Shown here piece by piece: positions 60,544 to 64,000 of a stretch of DNA of 64,000 bases. Made by a program: the position numbers and the translations under genes. The notes below the pieces were generated by a model. That model searched no databases, had not been told where the DNA came from, and was given only the letters and a program-made list of their open reading frames with translations. Source of the stretch: Augochlora pura (taxonomy: Eukaryota; Arthropoda; Insecta; Hymenoptera; Halictidae); assembly GCF_028453695.1 (NCBI RefSeq), contig NC_135773.1:2542001-2606000 (forward strand). Reading direction: 5' to 3'. Each line of letters starts with the position of its first letter. Position 1 is the stretch's first letter.

Positions 60544-61301
60544 TTATGAAACGTACATATGCAGCGTATATTGTGTCACGAAATGTAACGATCGTTGTAA
60601 TAACGATCACGTTCCACGAAGATATCTCTTCATCGAAAGCTAATAGCTTTTGGAGCATCGAATAGAAGCGGCGGAGAAATTGAAAACACGTATCAAGCTC
60701 GCATCTAAAAGTCAAAGCTGGTTGGATCAATGCACCGCCGGAAACCTCTCGTAATACGGCCAAGTGAAATTAGGTTCGGGAGTTCAAGGTCGGCGCCGTC
60801 GATTCCCCAAGGATGATCACGAATCACGGACGGTTCCAAACATTTTGTCTTTAATGGCCCCGATTCAATTTCGTTGAAAGAGAGCAGCCCCGGCGCGCAA
60901 TGCAGCAGGCTAATTTCAATCGAGTTCGCGAGAAAAGTTTGATCGATGAAACAAAACTACGATTCCAATTCAGGGTGCGGGCGATGGAAGAGTAAACGAT
61001 AAGCTTGTGTTCGTCGAACTTCTCTTAACGACTGCGAAGTTCCCTGTACGAGGAACTTGAACAACAAGGTCGCTGCTTTAACTGTTCTTTTTTTATCGAG
61101 TCCTTAAGGGAGGGCATTCAGGCGAAGTCGACTGCCAGTGTTCAGCCAGATCGAAATTTGATCAAATGCATTTTAATAAAACATTTTTAGGCTGTTCCAA
61201 ATTTCCGTGCAACTTAATCTGTCAACTAATATTTTCGACGATAAATTTTTGTTATGTTGCAAAAGTTGAATTGAAAAATCCATAGCCAATTCTCTCCGAA
61301 T

Positions 61302-61547
61302 TTAACCCCTTACCGTACTTTGACGAATCTGACTCGTCGTTATGATTTGTTAAATGCGAATGTTATTTCGTCCTGTTAAATGCGAATGTTATTTCGTCTT
61401 TTTAAGCCGGAATAAAATTCTGTATTTTCGCCGCTAATATTTAAGCGCTGAAGTAATATTAATTTTATTTCTCCTCTAAGAAATTATTCCAATCGAAAAT
61501 TACTTAATCATTGTAACTGCGATTATAAAAGTACTGCAAGGGGTTAA
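61302..61547 (+). mobile_element. TTAA MITE, family B, with internal 26-bp duplication
   Basis: Starts TTAACCCCTTACCGTAC and ends GTACTGCAAGGGGTTAA. Hairpin ACGAATCTGACTCGT at 61323-61337, 17 bp from the left TTAA. The segment TGTTAAATGCGAATGTTATT is part of a 26-bp unit present twice (61348-61373 and 61374-61399). 246 bp. Confidence 0.82.
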
Positions 61548-62879
61548 TGGAGTTATTCGGCTTTAAATATTGTCCGGATATTTTTCGCGTTCGTTGTATG
61601 GGTTCGATCGACATTTCGAAAAAAGGAAATGAAATATAATCGCAAAGAGAACGCCGCGACATAAGCGGTCCCCCGGGATCGCGTAAGAATTTCCTTATCG
61701 AAGGACATAACGAAGAAAACCTTGGGTCTAGCTACTCCAGAAGGTGTCACGGCACCGAGACGTGTGTATGTAGAAGTGAGTCATGCGTCCCCGGGTCTCC
61801 TGTGCCGGTTAGAAATTATGGGGCAAAGGAAAGTCATCGGAGCGCCTTGCTGCAATTGGAATTTCAGTCGATCGATTTCGCACCCGGATAATAAAGGGAC
61901 TGAAAGTAGAGCCGGCCGGTGTGGTCTCTCGGTGTGCGCGCATTGCCGCGTTTACACGCACAATTACGCCGCGGTAATGAAATAGATGCCTGATAATGTA
62001 CGCACGCGAGGAGACAATGCCAACGGCGGGACTCGTAATTGCCTTTGATTTAATGTCGCGTATAATGGAGCATTATCGGTCACGTTTCTACCATTTTTTA
62101 CCTGTTGGCGTTCGCTATCTGCTCCCGCATACACCTATAATAACTTAATCCATGAAATCGTCGCGTGCTGTTGAGAACGTACCGAACGAAATATCTTATA
62201 TTAATGGTAATAAACTATAAAAGTTCAAATCATTTATTTACAATAAAGTAACAAATTCATTTTCTATGCTTGTATAAGAGCTTCTACCACAACAGAATCG
62301 AATGAAGTCAATTTTCTCTTCGCAATCGTGTGAAAACAAGTTTAAAAATAATCTTAAATTAATGAGACGTGCCGTTGATTAAAACTATTGTACGTCAAGG
62401 AATTTTATGCAAACAGAATTGTTAAATATCCCTACTACCTAGATTGGAAATTCTAACGAAAAATATATAAAGTATGTTATTAACATTAATACTGAGAGGA
62501 AGAAATCTTCAAGTAACTTCGAGTAATTACTCTATTTTTTCAGCAAGTTTACCCCTGATAAATGTATATCTGTACTTTATCTTGATTCATATTAAATAAA
62601 TATTTCAACGTACACCACGTTATGTAGAAACATTAATCTATCGAACAATGGAATAAATATCCCAAAGTGACAGCTTTTAAGTTGCAATCGAATCGATAAT
62701 AATCTCCACCCTCTGAAAAGCGTTCCGCAATCGGCGCTCTCGCCTAAACGTGTTATTCGAAATAATCCCTCGAACAATGTCACTTGAAACGTGTCCGGTC
62801 CAGCCTGGGTTCTAACGTACCTAGACAAAAGAACATTCGGCGTCGAGGAATGGGTTCGCCGCATGCTACCATCGACCCC

Positions 62880-63376
62880 GTGGAACGAGCGCCGTCTCTA
62901 CCTTCGAGACCTTCTTGTCGAACGCTTGCAGGATATGTAGGTGGTTAGCCAAGCAGGCGGCGAGGTATCAGGAGAGCAGACAGGTATAAAGAGAGCGAGC
63001 GTGCAGAACGAAAGGAGAAAGACACGTAGCCGGGGCTCGAGCAAGAGGAACAAGATGAGGACGTCGGTGGACGAGAAGCAGAACAAGAAAACGGGGAGAA
63101 AGGGAGAAAGAAAGAGGCATTGGTGGGGTTGGTACGAGCGGTTCAAGCACGTGGAGCCTACTCCGTGTGTCTCGTTCAGTAGTGCTCTCGGTTGCCTTCG
63201 AACGATTTCGCACCGGATGTCCATCGAGCCTCGTCGACGCATTCAGCGCAGCTCGGCCCGCAGCCACGAAACGCTCCCGTGAAAAACGATTGAGAATGTG
63301 ACACCGGGTTCGTCTTGACGCGTGTGCCTCTTCCCCGATAGACCGTTCGAGAAAAGTTCATCGAACAAGTCCGGCC
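62880..63376 (+). promoter_or_regulatory. Likely 5' UTR/promoter-proximal region of the secreted-protein gene
   Basis: GC-rich, purine-biased DNA immediately upstream of ATG 63377. Open frames here on both strands have no ATG in a good position and low-complexity Arg/Lys content, so they are not called. No TATA box seen. Role inferred from position only. Confidence 0.35.
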
Positions 63377-63853
63377 ATGGCTCCGAACATTTGGCTGACG
63401 TGCGTCGCGTTGATCGTCCTGCCCGTGGACGTTGTGCCGCTCGAACACTATCCCAGTGATCAACGGGCCTACACCGATCACAGGCTGCTCTGGCCGCTTT
63501 GGTACCACGAGAAATTCAGTCGCGCGCGACACGACCGCGACGGCAGGGACTTTCAACAAAGCACTGCGAAAACCTGGTCGCGGCTGGACGCGGCCACCGA
63601 CAGACCTGTTTCAGTGCCGCCGACGGGAACCAACGATCAGACGAGGCGTCACGTGGAGCACCGGATCCACGAGCAACGACCCGGCCCACCGAATCTCGAG
63701 AAATCGAACCCGACCAATGTCGCCAAGTATACTGGCACCGCAGCGATCGTTTACCACAATAATCATCGCCACCAGCCACGGGAAGCTGCCACTCAGAGGT
63801 TTCAGCACGTCGCGACCACGCCGTCGACCTACACGAAGCACCATCCCGGGTAA
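63377..63853 (+). CDS. Unrecognised secreted protein or first exon of one, 158 residues
   Basis: Family not recognised. ATG 63377 has a strong context (CGGCCATGG). The start MAPNIWLTCVALIVLPVDVV is a likely signal peptide, so the product should enter the secretory pathway. The next part is rich in aromatic and charged residues (RLLWPLWYHEKFSRARHDRD); the rest is polar, rich in His, Thr, Asn and Pro, and looks disordered, with no cysteines after the signal peptide. Codons mostly end in G or C, as in real genes of this window. The frame ends at TAA 63851-63853, but that TAA is part of CCCGG|GTAAGC, a good donor. Either the protein stops here or the exon ends at 63849 and continues past the window. 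The second reading seems more likely for a protein without a defined domain. Confidence 0.65.
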   Translation: MAPNIWLTCVALIVLPVDVVPLEHYPSDQRAYTDHRLLWPLWYHEKFSRARHDRDGRDFQQSTAKTWSRLDAATDRPVSVPPTGTNDQTRRHVEHRIHEQRPGPPNLEKSNPTNVAKYTGTAAIVYHNNHRHQPREAATQRFQHVATTPSTYTKHHPG

Positions 63854-64000
63854 GCGGACCTTCCGAAGCATTATGGTTGTTACCGCGTCAAATTCTCTGA
63901 CTTTGGAACGAAACAAAACGTAGCAATCCATGGCTTTCTGCATTTTTTTCCCATTCTGCCAACGTTTTTGAGAATTCTTGATCAAAATGTCAGTGAGTGT

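Larger units (their letters stand above)
57763..62879. other. Non-coding region; GC-rich patch 58050-59500
   Basis: Three MITEs lie at 59850, 60295 and 61302. The 58050-59500 patch is open in several frames on both strands. The best, 58669-59067 (+), has fair codon choice, ends in a Ser-rich run and starts without an ATG; it could be part of an exon but has no clear splice sites. Confidence 0.4.

Noticed and set aside
62941..63282. 113-codon frame on + upstream of the secreted protein, and its minus-strand counterpart
   Set aside because: No ATG start on +, Lys/Arg-rich low complexity, and it lies where a 5' UTR is expected.
1..64000. CRISPR arrays, tRNA or rRNA genes, bacterial operons
   Set aside because: No regular spacer arrays, no GGTTCGAATCC-type tRNA box in context, and the window is clearly eukaryotic. 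Tandem repeats here lack unique spacers.

Overview
This window is animal nuclear DNA, almost certainly from an insect and most likely a hymenopteran (bee, ant or wasp). That is an inference from three things: genes split by GT-AG introns, an AT-rich background broken by CpG-rich blocks, and many short mariner-type and TTAA-type (piggyBac-like) non-autonomous transposons. No operons, rRNA, tRNA or CRISPR arrays were seen. A 100-base run of N (5492-5591) is an assembly gap.

Gene content is sparse. The one well-supported gene is a class A G-protein-coupled receptor on the minus strand. It has four coding exons (17839-17728, 16255-16036, 15317-14888, 11351-11172) joined by GT-AG introns in consistent phase, and encodes 313 residues with seven membrane segments. 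The last exon, carrying TM7 and the tail, has no ATG of its own and is found only by reading back from the splice acceptor. The receptor looks like an insect orphan receptor. It has lost the NPxxY motif of TM7 and has Glu where amine receptors have Asp in TM3.

Two other coding segments are likely. A coding-like, GC3-rich minus-strand exon (43259-42822) encodes a 145-residue protein with one hydrophobic segment and a basic tail. At the right edge, 63377-63853 (+) encodes a secreted protein of 158 residues, or its first exon, because the stop codon lies inside a splice-donor consensus. Two small signal-peptide-like frames (42561-42301 and 26996-26796, both minus) and one possible exon (31931-31822, minus) are weaker.

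Layout: 1-10.4 kb is non-coding, with degenerate tandem arrays, a mariner MITE, the gap and CpG-rich blocks. From 10.4 to 18.5 kb lies the receptor gene with its 3' region and promoter side, its introns holding a dead mariner and three TTAA elements. From 18.5 to 30 kb is AT-rich repeat-bearing DNA. From 30.2 to 33.7 kb is a CpG-rich block with microsatellites. From 34 to 62.8 kb is mostly non-coding with most of the TTAA elements and the 42-44 kb gene. From 62.9 kb to the end is the start of the secreted-protein gene.

The most unusual pattern is in the mobile DNA. At least 16 short TTAA-flanked elements fall into several families with unrelated sequences. Many share one design: a single hairpin 14-17 bp inside one end only.
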